A stretch of 13,538 nucleotides of DNA from Clostridia bacterium (GTDB taxonomy: Bacteria; Bacillota; Clostridia; CAKSNL01; HGM11501): the NCBI GenBank assembly GCA_017390225.1, contig JAFPCL010000059.1, positions 1-13,538 of the forward strand, in the 5' to 3' direction. This document shows positions 6,691 to 13,538 of this stretch, in pieces. The first letter of the stretch is position 1. Every line of letters starts with the position of its first letter. The notes under the pieces were generated by a model. That model had not been told where the DNA came from. It ran no database searches and was given only the letters and a program-made list of their open reading frames with translations. A program made the translations under genes and the position numbers.

Positions 6691-7386
6691 TTATTCTTTT
6701 TTCTTATAATTGAGCCACAAAACATCCGCTTCTTTTCGGGTGTCTGCCAAAACGAAAGTATCAAGTGCCCCTTCCGAGAACAGTGGTTTTGCCTCAAAAG
6801 ACGCAATGACCGGCGCAACGGTGAGGCTGATTTCGTCAATCAGATTCTCTTTGGCAAATGCGCCGTTCGTCGCACTGCCACCCTCTAACAGGACTTTATT
6901 GATACCAAACATGGTTTTAAGCTTCAAAAGGGCAAATTCCACGTTGATTTCGGTTTTTCCGGCAAAGATATAAGGTATCTCCATTTCCTCCAAATAGGTG
7001 ATATATCGTGGATCTGCGCTTGTGGTCAGCACTTCCACGATTCGTGCCCCGTCATAGCCGGGATCTTCATCTTCAATACAATTCTTTTTCCAGCCCAGCT
7101 TGCCCTTGGGATCAAATGCCACTGCATAGAATTTTGAAGCCGTCTTTGGCACACGGTCAACAAAAACCTTCATCGGTTCGTAATTTTCAAGGCGCGGATA
7201 CCATCCGTGAGTGAAGCTTTCCTCCATGGTCACTCTGCCGCAAATAAAACCCTGTGCATCGAAATTCCGATGCAATTCAAAATAAAGTGCTTCGGCTTTT
7301 TTCGCTTCTTCTGTGGATAAAAAATTTCCTGTCACTTTGCCGTCAATGGTTGTCACCATATGGCAAATCGTATAGGAACGCATCAT
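6691..7386 (-). CDS. RibD C-terminal/dihydrofolate-reductase-like NADPH-dependent reductase
   Basis: The protein has 231 residues and consists of a single RibD_C (DHFR-fold) domain. The N-terminal motif TTIDGKVTG (12-20) is the family's substrate-loop signature. GFICGRVTMEE (46-56) and LLEGGSATNGAF (166-177) match the cofactor-binding stretches, followed by DEISLTVAPVI (184-194). There is no deaminase domain, so this is not a complete RibD, and no other riboflavin gene is nearby. Members of this group reduce pteridine- or pyrimidine-like substrates with NADPH, and many have no known substrate. ATG 7386 has AAAGGGG (7397-7403) 10 nt upstream; a second ATG directly follows at 7383. The gene has its own promoter and converges with the 3D-domain gene. 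Confidence 0.85.
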   Translation of the reverse strand: MMRSYTICHMVTTIDGKVTGNFLSTEEAKKAEALYFELHRNFDAQGFICGRVTMEESFTHGWYPRLENYEPMKVFVDRVPKTASKFYAVAFDPKGKLGWKKNCIEDEDPGYDGARIVEVLTTSADPRYITYLEEMEIPYIFAGKTEINVEFALLKLKTMFGINKVLLEGGSATNGAFAKENLIDEISLTVAPVIASFEAKPLFSEGALDTFVLADTRKEADVLWLNYKKKE

Positions 7387-7427
7387 GGTGCGATTTCCCC
7401 TTTCCTGTCAAAAACTTTTATATCGGT

Positions 7428-7456
7428 ATTTTATCACAAGTTGTTTTTTCTGTCAA
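7428..7456 (-). promoter_or_regulatory. Promoter of the RibD_C-like gene
   Basis: On the minus strand TTGACA (7456-7451), a 17-nt spacer and TAAAAT (7433-7428) form a good sigma-A promoter, 41 nt before the start codon. It follows directly after the terminator of the large upstream gene. Confidence 0.8.
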
Positions 7457-7467
7457 TGTTTCGAAGT

Positions 7468-7504
7468 AAAAAAACAGATGCACCTGCCCCAAGCAGATGC
7501 ATCT
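7468..7504 (-). terminator. Terminator of the large lyase gene
   Basis: Read on the minus strand, 7504-7493 pairs with 7487-7476 to give a 12-bp stem with one T-G pair and a 5-nt loop. After one G comes T7 (7474-7468). It begins 6 nt after the stop codon of the gene ending at 7511. Confidence 0.88.
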
Positions 7505-7510
7505 CATGTT

Positions 7511-10500
7511 TTATTTTGCTAATTTTGCAACCTCTGTGCCGCACAGAAGGAACGCGCCGACCGTGAAATCGTTGGTGTTCTCCTTGGGAGAAGCTGCCGC
7601 TCTGTCGCCGCCGGGTTGGGCGTGACCGACCTTGCCGCTATCGTAGATGGCTTCGCGGAGCATGCCTTCCCATGCCTTTTCCACAACGGGAATATAGGAG
7701 CTATCGAGCCAGCCGTGGTTAATTGCCTTGGCAAGTCCGTAGGTTAAAAGTGCCGTGCCGGAGGTTTCAGGTTGGGTGAACGTGATCGGGTCTAAGATAC
7801 TTGCACGCCAGAAGCCGTCGGCCTGCTGGGTTTTCTTGAGCGTTGCACCCATGGTTCTGATGATATCGAGATACTTCTCCCGATCCTCGTGTTCCTCGGG
7901 AATGTATTCAAAAATTCTCGTTGTTGCCGCATAGCCCCAACCGTTGCCGCGACCCCAAAAATCCTTGGTGCCGATGGCCGTTTGGTAGTCGGGATAGAAG
8001 AACTTGGCATCTCGGAACATCAAGCCCTCGGTCGGATCATACAGGCTTTGGGAGTACATGGTGCTCTTGAACATGCGGTTGCATCTGTCGATGTAGCGGC
8101 TATCCCCCGTGTCTTCATACAGCATGCCGTAGAGCTGGGACATCATGAACGCCGCATCCACCCAGGACCAATGCGAAACTGCACCATTTGCCAACGAGGC
8201 TTCCATGTTTTTATTCAGATAGGTAAGATCTGCACGCGCAGGATCGATGCGATACAGCTTGTAGTATGTGACAAGACATGCCTGACTGTCAGCATTTTGT
8301 GTGCCTTCGTTGGTGCCGTAGACCTTCCAGCCGTATTTGTTGGCCCATGTAAAGCCGTAATCTGCATAGGCTTTTTTGCCCGTTGCTTCATAGGCGGCCA
8401 TGTTGCCCATCATGTACACGGAGAAGGCCCAGCCGTTGGCGGGATTGTTCTTTTCATTGGTGATATCCGATGCCGATCCGGGATCGGGATTGTTGGCAAT
8501 AAACCAGTCATTGACCTTGGTGATTACCGAAATAACATCTTCTTTTTTAAGAGAAGTTTGCATGTTTGTATTTTGCATCGTTGTTCCTTCCATCGGTAAA
8601 AGTCCGCCCACGCTGTTCCATACCATATAGCGAATTTCACGGTTCGCACCCGCGGGCAAATCAAACATTATTTCACGGTCAGCGGCAATGTCTGTGGTTC
8701 TTACGGTTTTCACCGACAACAGCACATTGTTTTCATACAGCGCCGCAATCGCTGTTTTTCCTTCGTCTTCTTTGTACATATTGGATTTCACATTAATCTT
8801 GGCAGCGCCGTCGTACAGCTTGGTTGTAAAGGTATAATCCTTCCCGCTCGCCTTGTCGGTTCGTATCATAATATCATCTACATAAACGGAGCTTTGTGCG
8901 CCGCTGATGTACCAGCCGGGGCGTTGCCGCAGGGATATTTTGGTGATTGTATCCGAAAGAAGCGTTTCAAGGCCATCAATATATACCGTTCCGATGCCGT
9001 TTTTCACCTTGATTTCCACCAAATGCCAATCCTTTGTCCGTAGGATTGTGTTGCCGCCGACAGTCAGAAGATCGCTGTTTTTGGTTTTTCCGGGCATGCG
9101 GCAACGCCAAACGGAGCTATATGTCGCATTGGGATTGATGCCGATAAAGCTGCTCCCCAAATCAATGGTGAAATTGGATACGGCATTTGCTATGGCATTA
9201 TCAAAAAGCCACAGGGAGATTGTGTAATCCTCGTTCTCGGGAAGTGCCGTATACTCCGTTAACGTTGAAAGATTTACCGCATCGAAAACAAGTGCGCGCG
9301 AGGCTTTTCTGTTGCGATCGGCAACGATGCGAACGGCGCCGGAGCCGCCGGTAACAGCACCCGATTGTGACCACACGCCGCTTCCGATTTTCGGCACTAA
9401 GCCATTGATTGTTCCGCCCTTGTACTCAAAATCCTCCCACAGATACACATTTTCGTCATTGTCAAAGAAGAATCCGTCGGTGCAAAGCACGATTTCACGG
9501 CTTGTTCCCATTTTGTCGTTGACATCTACCGTAAGCTCTACCGTGTTTCCGTTTTTCCGATAGGTGAAATATCCGCCGGGCAGTGCATCGACCACGTCCG
9601 GAAGAGCCAGCTTCACCGTAATCCTGCTTGCCGCCCTTTGCACATCGGCAACAGACACTTTGTAGCCGCCCGGCAGCTTCTTAACAAGCACGCTTGCCGG
9701 CACATTCACGGAAATCAAACCGTCTGCCGTCGTGCCGCCGGCGGCATTGTAGAAGGTCGCCGCCGTGATGCCGAGTCCGTTGTGGCGCACGGCATGAATA
9801 CCGCCGTTATTGTTCAGGATATCCACAGGGGCGTTTTGGCTGTAGTTTTCCGTTTCCTGTGCTGTTTTTGCCGGCAGGAGAATATATTGATACGTGCCGT
9901 TTGTCGGGGTTTCGCCATGATTTTTATACATGGTGAAGAAATTTCTTGTGATGCTTCCTGTGGGCGTGCCTTCTTTATTGGAAATATCCGTCCATTTGCC
10001 GGTGCGGACTTCACGAAGAATCCCCAATTCCTGACCTTTCGGGAAATAGTAGCCGATGCCACCCTTGTCGGTTTTGCCGCCAACATGCGCCCAGGTTACG
10101 GCCTTGGTGGTTTTTTCCGTTTCGGCAAGCACAGCTCCGTCTATGGTGATGATATTGGAATTATCGTGCTCCAGCATACGGTTTTCTACCGTAGTTTCCA
10201 CACGGCCGGTCGTATCGGTTGCGCGGATTTCCGAGCCGATGCAAACAATTTCTTCGTCAAACATGAAATACGACTTGTGTGCCGAGAACGTGCCTTCGCC
10301 CGTACCCGTTTGCGGACGAAAAGCAATGGCAGCATAGCGATCGTCCAAAACCGCACCATTGGCAATATTGGAATCATTGGCTCCATTATTTTTTGTGCCG
10401 TTCACAATGGTAGTGCCCGGCATGCGGTACATATATACCGTGGGCATATAACCGTCCATGTACTGATCTGTGCCCTCTTTGGTGTAAATATAATGCATCC

Positions 10501-13500
10501 CCATGGCGTAGTTGTGCCCCTTGGCGTTTTCGCGGGAGGCTACCTCCACGGCCTTGGCATCCTTTGAGCGCATGGCAAGCGCGATGCCGTAATCAGGGCG
10601 CAGGTGCGTGGCTCTTGCCATATGGGTGAACATGGTGGTTTCATTCTGTTCAAATGTGCCGACTGTCGGATCGTTCAGAATCTTGCTGATGATAGCACAA
10701 GCCTTCGTTTCAATCGTGGCATAATAAATGCTTTCGGAATAGTCCATGCATTCATTGGCGTAGTAGCGAAGAACGGGGGCAAATGCCTCTTTTTCTTCCT
10801 CTGTGAGCATTTCATAAAGAATTGCCGCATAGGATAAGAATCTCACAGAAGAAATATGCTCGTCGTTTTCCGCATCGCCGCCCATACGACCAAGCACCAT
10901 ATTCATGCCGTTGGAGCGATAGACAATCGGCATGAAGGACTCACGTGCCAGACGGTAGAGCATATCCTTTTTGGTCGGTACAAGATCGTTTTCCGTGCCT
11001 TGCATCAGATACACAACACGAACGGAATGGTTATACATATCCAGGCAATAGCCCAGAGTATACGGAATACTGCCGTGGAACAGACCGGAGCCGTCCGATT
11101 CATGGAAACCTTCCCCGTCGTTCGTGTAGCGTACCAGCCCGGTATAGAATGCATAGGCATCGCTGAATTTGCCGTCCTGATTGTTCATAAGTACCGCACG
11201 CATCATAACCGCCCAGGAAATATCCAGACCGTTGGATCCGGCAACACCGCCGGTGGCTTGATTGTGCTTGGGCGTGAAGGTGTCGATGGCGGTCATAAGA
11301 TTATTAAAGAGTGTCTTGTTCGCCGACGATGTCATTTCTTCATAAAGAAGCGTTGTGATATCGATCACATTTTTGGGCGCATGGAATTCGATCATCGCCC
11401 AGTCTACATGCTTTGCCCCTGCATACAATCCGCTCGGATAATAATAGGACAACAAATCTTTGTTATAATACTTTTTATGCAGGATGGAAAGACAGGTGAT
11501 AATTTTATTTTTTACCACCGGGTCGTTATAGTACCGGCTTCCCTTTGTCTTGACCGTCTTTGCCATCTCCGTCAGGCGGTACAGGGAATTATGTACGTTA
11601 AAGTACCATGTACCTTCCGTGAAGGGCAGATCAGAAAACATTGTGAAGGTGAGATTTTCGGGCATTAGTGCCAGATATTTTTCCATCGTAGCATCCATGG
11701 ATGCCACCTTACTCAGATACCCGGCATCCGTAATGTCCGCACCCTCGGCTACCATATAGCCGTAGTAATTCCAGCGCATGGATTCAAATTTATCCATCAC
11801 GCCACGGTTGGCATCGGCAAGGAAGCTTTGCACCACAGTCTGAATGTCGCTTTGGGATGCAAAGGTGTCTTGATTCAGCATCTTTTTGCACAGATTCACA
11901 TTTTCCGCCATGGTCAAGCCTTCTATTTTTTGACCGATTCCCAAATCATCGGCATACACGGTAAACAGAAGCTGCATATCGGCAATGGAGCTTGCCGCGG
12001 AAAAAGCCTGTGCCGCCTCCGGCTTGAATACAAAGGTTTCCGTTCGAACCATATCGCCGGCAATGCCGCGATTGTCGATCGGACGCACCGTGCCGAAGAA
12101 GGATTTTCCGATTTTGTATATCTCCAAGGGCATCTCAAGCCCGGTGCATACCAAATAATCGTTATCCTTTGCCTGCTCGTACCAGCAAAGCTCCGTGTTT
12201 CCTTCCGCAGATTCGCCGTCATAGGTATACAGAATTTTTGCTTTGCCACCCACGGTCAGCGTGCCGCCCACGGAAACCAAATTGGCACTCGGCGGTGTGG
12301 CATCGGTGAAGACCTGATCGGTCACGCTTGCCGTCACGGTATTGGCGGTGCTTCCGAAGACATTGGATGCCGAAAGTTCCAAAGATACGGTTTTTCCCGC
12401 ATCACTATACGGAATTGTATAAGAAAGGCTGCTGTTTGTTGCGACCAAAGCACCGTCTACATACCATTTGGCAGTATACACGGGATCTTGCCCCGTGCCG
12501 TCAGTGTAGGTCACATTTGCCGTTATTTTTCCGGAAACCGCATCCTGCACCAACGAAAGGTCGGATAACACAGGTGCATTGTATTTCACAATGGAAACCG
12601 CATCGGTGTAGACCGTGTTGGGATTGGTGGAAAGCCCCCACCCGGCTCTTTGCTGAATATTGAGCCCGGTCATGGAAACCAAAGCCGCCATATCCGCACT
12701 TTGCGCCGTCAGCGTACCGTTAACAAAAAGCTTTGTCCCCGCCGAGGTAATGTGAAAGACCAGTCGATTCCATGCTTTTTGTCTTGCAATGGCGTTGCCT
12801 TTTTCATCCGTATAGGTAATATTGGTGTCCACGCCGCCGTTGCCCACACGACCGCGCCAACTTGCATTGCCCGATTTATTGATATCAAAGCCGGCAAAAA
12901 GCCCGATGGCTCCGCCCTTGATGTCGTAGGTCAGGTTGGAAATCGAATCGGCAGTCTTGTTGTCATACACATAGATGGTCACCGTGTAGCTGTCTGCATC
13001 CACGGTGTAGCCCGTAGCTATATTGCCCGTTTCCACCCCGGAGGTTTTATAGCTTCGCGTGCCCGTGAGTGCTTTTTCCGAAGAAACCACCAGCGTGTTG
13101 GTATACGATGTGTTCTGTGATGTCCAGGCATTTGCCCCGACATCGGGCTTTTCGCCGTTCATGGTACTGCCTGCGGTCTTTTCGAAGTTTTCAAATAAAA
13201 GAATCTCGCCTTGCTCCGCCGTGGGGGTAATGACTTCTTTTAAGCCTTCTTTAAAGGCAGAAACAATCTCTGCCTCCGTTTGTGCCTTGGCATCCCATAT
13301 AGCTTCACAGATTCGGCTTCTCTCCCTTTTCGAAAAAGCCGTGTTGTATAAAACCGCATAATCCGAAAGCCCCAATGCCGCAAGATTGCCACCCAACACG
13401 GCATCGATCGCATCGATGCTTTGACAAGCGGTAATTTGCTCTGCCGGCGTGCTTGCGTGCACGGGAATGATCGGCAAAATTTGCAGAATCATACACAAAG

Positions 13501-13528
13501 TCAAAAATATACCCATCCATCGTTTCAT
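7511..13528 (-). CDS. Secreted multidomain polysaccharide-degrading enzyme: PL8 lyase fused to GH105 unsaturated uronyl hydrolase
   Basis: The protein has about 2005 residues. Domain order (residues, approximate): signal peptide 1-25 ending VHA; helical module 31-101; jelly roll 106-315; Ig-like 319-407; Ig-like 412-503; helical module 507-575; PL8 alpha-toroid 575-955 and beta-sandwich domains to 1350; second jelly roll 1357-1557; beta domain 1565-1650; GH105 barrel 1660-2005. PL8 residues are Asn766 (GSNGLD), His818 and Tyr827 (HGSIPYTLGY), and Arg881 (LGRMGG), with MPTVYMYRMPGTT near 1028-1040. GH105 marks are WSWVDAAFMM (Asp1791, likely catalytic), FWGRGNGW (1857-1864) and ETSGTALLTYGL. 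PL8 enzymes cleave hyaluronan, chondroitin or xanthan by beta-elimination, and GH105 enzymes remove the resulting unsaturated uronate. There is no LPXTG, SLH or dockerin. ATG 13528 is chosen because GGTGG (13534-13538) lies 5 nt upstream and the signal peptide starts there; a GTG at 13537 is in frame. The promoter lies outside the window. The substrate is unknown. Confidence 0.88.
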   Translation of the reverse strand: MKRWMGIFLTLCMILQILPIIPVHASTPAEQITACQSIDAIDAVLGGNLAALGLSDYAVLYNTAFSKRERSRICEAIWDAKAQTEAEIVSAFKEGLKEVITPTAEQGEILLFENFEKTAGSTMNGEKPDVGANAWTSQNTSYTNTLVVSSEKALTGTRSYKTSGVETGNIATGYTVDADSYTVTIYVYDNKTADSISNLTYDIKGGAIGLFAGFDINKSGNASWRGRVGNGGVDTNITYTDEKGNAIARQKAWNRLVFHITSAGTKLFVNGTLTAQSADMAALVSMTGLNIQQRAGWGLSTNPNTVYTDAVSIVKYNAPVLSDLSLVQDAVSGKITANVTYTDGTGQDPVYTAKWYVDGALVATNSSLSYTIPYSDAGKTVSLELSASNVFGSTANTVTASVTDQVFTDATPPSANLVSVGGTLTVGGKAKILYTYDGESAEGNTELCWYEQAKDNDYLVCTGLEMPLEIYKIGKSFFGTVRPIDNRGIAGDMVRTETFVFKPEAAQAFSAASSIADMQLLFTVYADDLGIGQKIEGLTMAENVNLCKKMLNQDTFASQSDIQTVVQSFLADANRGVMDKFESMRWNYYGYMVAEGADITDAGYLSKVASMDATMEKYLALMPENLTFTMFSDLPFTEGTWYFNVHNSLYRLTEMAKTVKTKGSRYYNDPVVKNKIITCLSILHKKYYNKDLLSYYYPSGLYAGAKHVDWAMIEFHAPKNVIDITTLLYEEMTSSANKTLFNNLMTAIDTFTPKHNQATGGVAGSNGLDISWAVMMRAVLMNNQDGKFSDAYAFYTGLVRYTNDGEGFHESDGSGLFHGSIPYTLGYCLDMYNHSVRVVYLMQGTENDLVPTKKDMLYRLARESFMPIVYRSNGMNMVLGRMGGDAENDEHISSVRFLSYAAILYEMLTEEEKEAFAPVLRYYANECMDYSESIYYATIETKACAIISKILNDPTVGTFEQNETTMFTHMARATHLRPDYGIALAMRSKDAKAVEVASRENAKGHNYAMGMHYIYTKEGTDQYMDGYMPTVYMYRMPGTTIVNGTKNNGANDSNIANGAVLDDRYAAIAFRPQTGTGEGTFSAHKSYFMFDEEIVCIGSEIRATDTTGRVETTVENRMLEHDNSNIITIDGAVLAETEKTTKAVTWAHVGGKTDKGGIGYYFPKGQELGILREVRTGKWTDISNKEGTPTGSITRNFFTMYKNHGETPTNGTYQYILLPAKTAQETENYSQNAPVDILNNNGGIHAVRHNGLGITAATFYNAAGGTTADGLISVNVPASVLVKKLPGGYKVSVADVQRAASRITVKLALPDVVDALPGGYFTYRKNGNTVELTVDVNDKMGTSREIVLCTDGFFFDNDENVYLWEDFEYKGGTINGLVPKIGSGVWSQSGAVTGGSGAVRIVADRNRKASRALVFDAVNLSTLTEYTALPENEDYTISLWLFDNAIANAVSNFTIDLGSSFIGINPNATYSSVWRCRMPGKTKNSDLLTVGGNTILRTKDWHLVEIKVKNGIGTVYIDGLETLLSDTITKISLRQRPGWYISGAQSSVYVDDIMIRTDKASGKDYTFTTKLYDGAAKINVKSNMYKEDEGKTAIAALYENNVLLSVKTVRTTDIAADREIMFDLPAGANREIRYMVWNSVGGLLPMEGTTMQNTNMQTSLKKEDVISVITKVNDWFIANNPDPGSASDITNEKNNPANGWAFSVYMMGNMAAYEATGKKAYADYGFTWANKYGWKVYGTNEGTQNADSQACLVTYYKLYRIDPARADLTYLNKNMEASLANGAVSHWSWVDAAFMMSQLYGMLYEDTGDSRYIDRCNRMFKSTMYSQSLYDPTEGLMFRDAKFFYPDYQTAIGTKDFWGRGNGWGYAATTRIFEYIPEEHEDREKYLDIIRTMGATLKKTQQADGFWRASILDPITFTQPETSGTALLTYGLAKAINHGWLDSSYIPVVEKAWEGMLREAIYDSGKVGHAQPGGDRAAASPKENTNDFTVGAFLLCGTEVAKLAK
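7514..8551 (-). other. GH105 unsaturated uronyl hydrolase domain within the large enzyme
   Basis: Residues 1660-2005, the usual size for a complete (alpha/alpha)6 barrel of this family. The likely general acid Asp1791 is encoded at 8156-8158 within WSWVDAAFMM. FWGRGNGW, encoded at 7937-7960, is the form typical of GH105 (YteR-like) rather than GH88. The domain runs to the C-terminus with no sign of truncation. Confidence 0.85.
8858..9460 (-). repeat. Jelly-roll domain copy 2 (LamG/ConA-like)
   Basis: Residues 1357-1557 of the large enzyme run from VYLWEDFEY to VYVDDIMIRTD. They match copy 1 element by element (DNAIANAVSNFTIDL, VWRCRMPG, DWHLVEIKV, RQRPGWYIS). It separates the lyase from the hydrolase. 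The pair reflects a protein-level duplication that has diverged clearly at the DNA level. Confidence 0.75.
9479..11806 (-). other. PL8 lyase catalytic region within the large enzyme
   Basis: Residues 575-1350. The active-site codons are at 11231-11233 (Asn766), 11075-11077 (His818), 11048-11050 (Tyr827) and 10886-10888 (Arg881). The spacings 52, 9 and 54 fall within the range I recall for characterised PL8 lyases (about 50-52, 9 and 50-58). The ENAKGHNYAMGMHYIY and MPTVYMYRMPGTT segments belong to the central beta domain. The tryptophan-rich NWW stretch of hyaluronate lyases is replaced by VDWAMIEF (708-715). Confidence 0.85.
12584..13213 (-). repeat. Jelly-roll domain copy 1 (LamG/ConA-like, possible carbohydrate binding)
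   Basis: Residues 106-315 of the large enzyme run from ILLFENFEK to VYTDAVSIVK. Internal landmarks shared with copy 2 are DNKTADSISNLTYDI, SWRGRVGN, the lone Trp before a LV/LVEI strand, and QQRAGWGLS. It lies between the signal peptide region and the Ig-like domains, where a substrate-binding or spacing role is plausible. Confidence 0.75.
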
Positions 13529-13538
13529 TTGTGCCACC

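Noticed and set aside
6535..6888. Plus-strand open frame of 117 residues after the 3D-domain gene
   Set aside because: It starts inside the terminator hairpin, runs through the palindromes and into the antisense of the RibD_C-like gene, and has no family features.
9638..10567. Plus-strand open frame of 309 residues inside the large minus-strand gene, with others at 7889-8599, 10856-11668 and 11828-12568
   Set aside because: All lie opposite the continuous lyase/hydrolase frame. They are rich in His, Arg, Gly and Ile as expected of reverse-complement shadows, and none shows a known motif.
7511..13528. Possibility that the large minus-strand gene is a frameshifted or artificially fused pair of genes
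   Set aside because: The frame is open without interruption, and a jelly-roll and beta domain link the two catalytic parts. No internal ribosome site, promoter or terminator was noticed at the junction near 8551-8860.

Overview
The window (13.5 kb, moderate GC) looks chromosomal and comes from a low-to-moderate GC Firmicute. A gut-type Clostridia member (Oscillospirales/Christensenellales-like) is the best guess. The reasons are strong AGGAGG-type ribosome sites, near-consensus sigma-A promoters with 17-nt spacers, U-tract terminators, a YabE-like 3D-domain cell-wall protein, a short PUA-less ProB, and a very large multidomain secreted carbohydrate enzyme built in the style common in gut Clostridia. 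No tRNA, rRNA, CRISPR array, insertion sequence or phage gene was seen.

Left part, plus strand (1-5369). The 3' end of an HtrA/DegP-type PDZ serine protease (2-745) is followed by an unusually compact switch point. A sigma-A promoter (754-782) has its -10 box overlapping the left arm of a perfect 13-bp terminator hairpin (780-809). This promoter should drive a four-gene operon whose reading frames overlap by 8, 8 and 1 nt: a GH109-like Gfo/Idh/MocA protein (829-2016), a U32-family protein resembling the tRNA-hydroxylation protein TrhP (2009-3223), and proB and proA for the first two steps of proline synthesis. An imperfect hairpin with a T tract ends the unit.

Middle part (5370-7510). A perfect consensus promoter (5413-5441) precedes a membrane-anchored or secreted YabE-like protein with two DUF348-type domains, a G5 domain and a 3D domain (5511-6503), closed by a long hairpin. 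The convergent gap 6557-6690 holds two related palindromes. On the minus strand a RibD_C/dihydrofolate-reductase-like gene (6691-7386) has its own promoter and ribosome site.

Right part, minus strand (7511-13528). One gene for a secreted protein of about 2005 residues fills almost half the window. In order it has a signal peptide, a helical module, a jelly-roll (LamG/ConA-like) domain, two Ig-like domains, a second helical module, a family-8 polysaccharide lyase with the Asn-His-Tyr-Arg active-site set, a second copy of the same jelly-roll domain, a further beta domain, and a C-terminal GH105-type unsaturated uronyl hydrolase. This lyase-plus-hydrolase fusion is the most notable object here. 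It could cut a uronic-acid polysaccharide by beta-elimination and then remove the unsaturated uronyl group from the products outside the cell. The sequence does not settle whether the substrate is a glycosaminoglycan, xanthan or another glucuronic-acid polymer, and no transporter or further uronate gene lies in the window.
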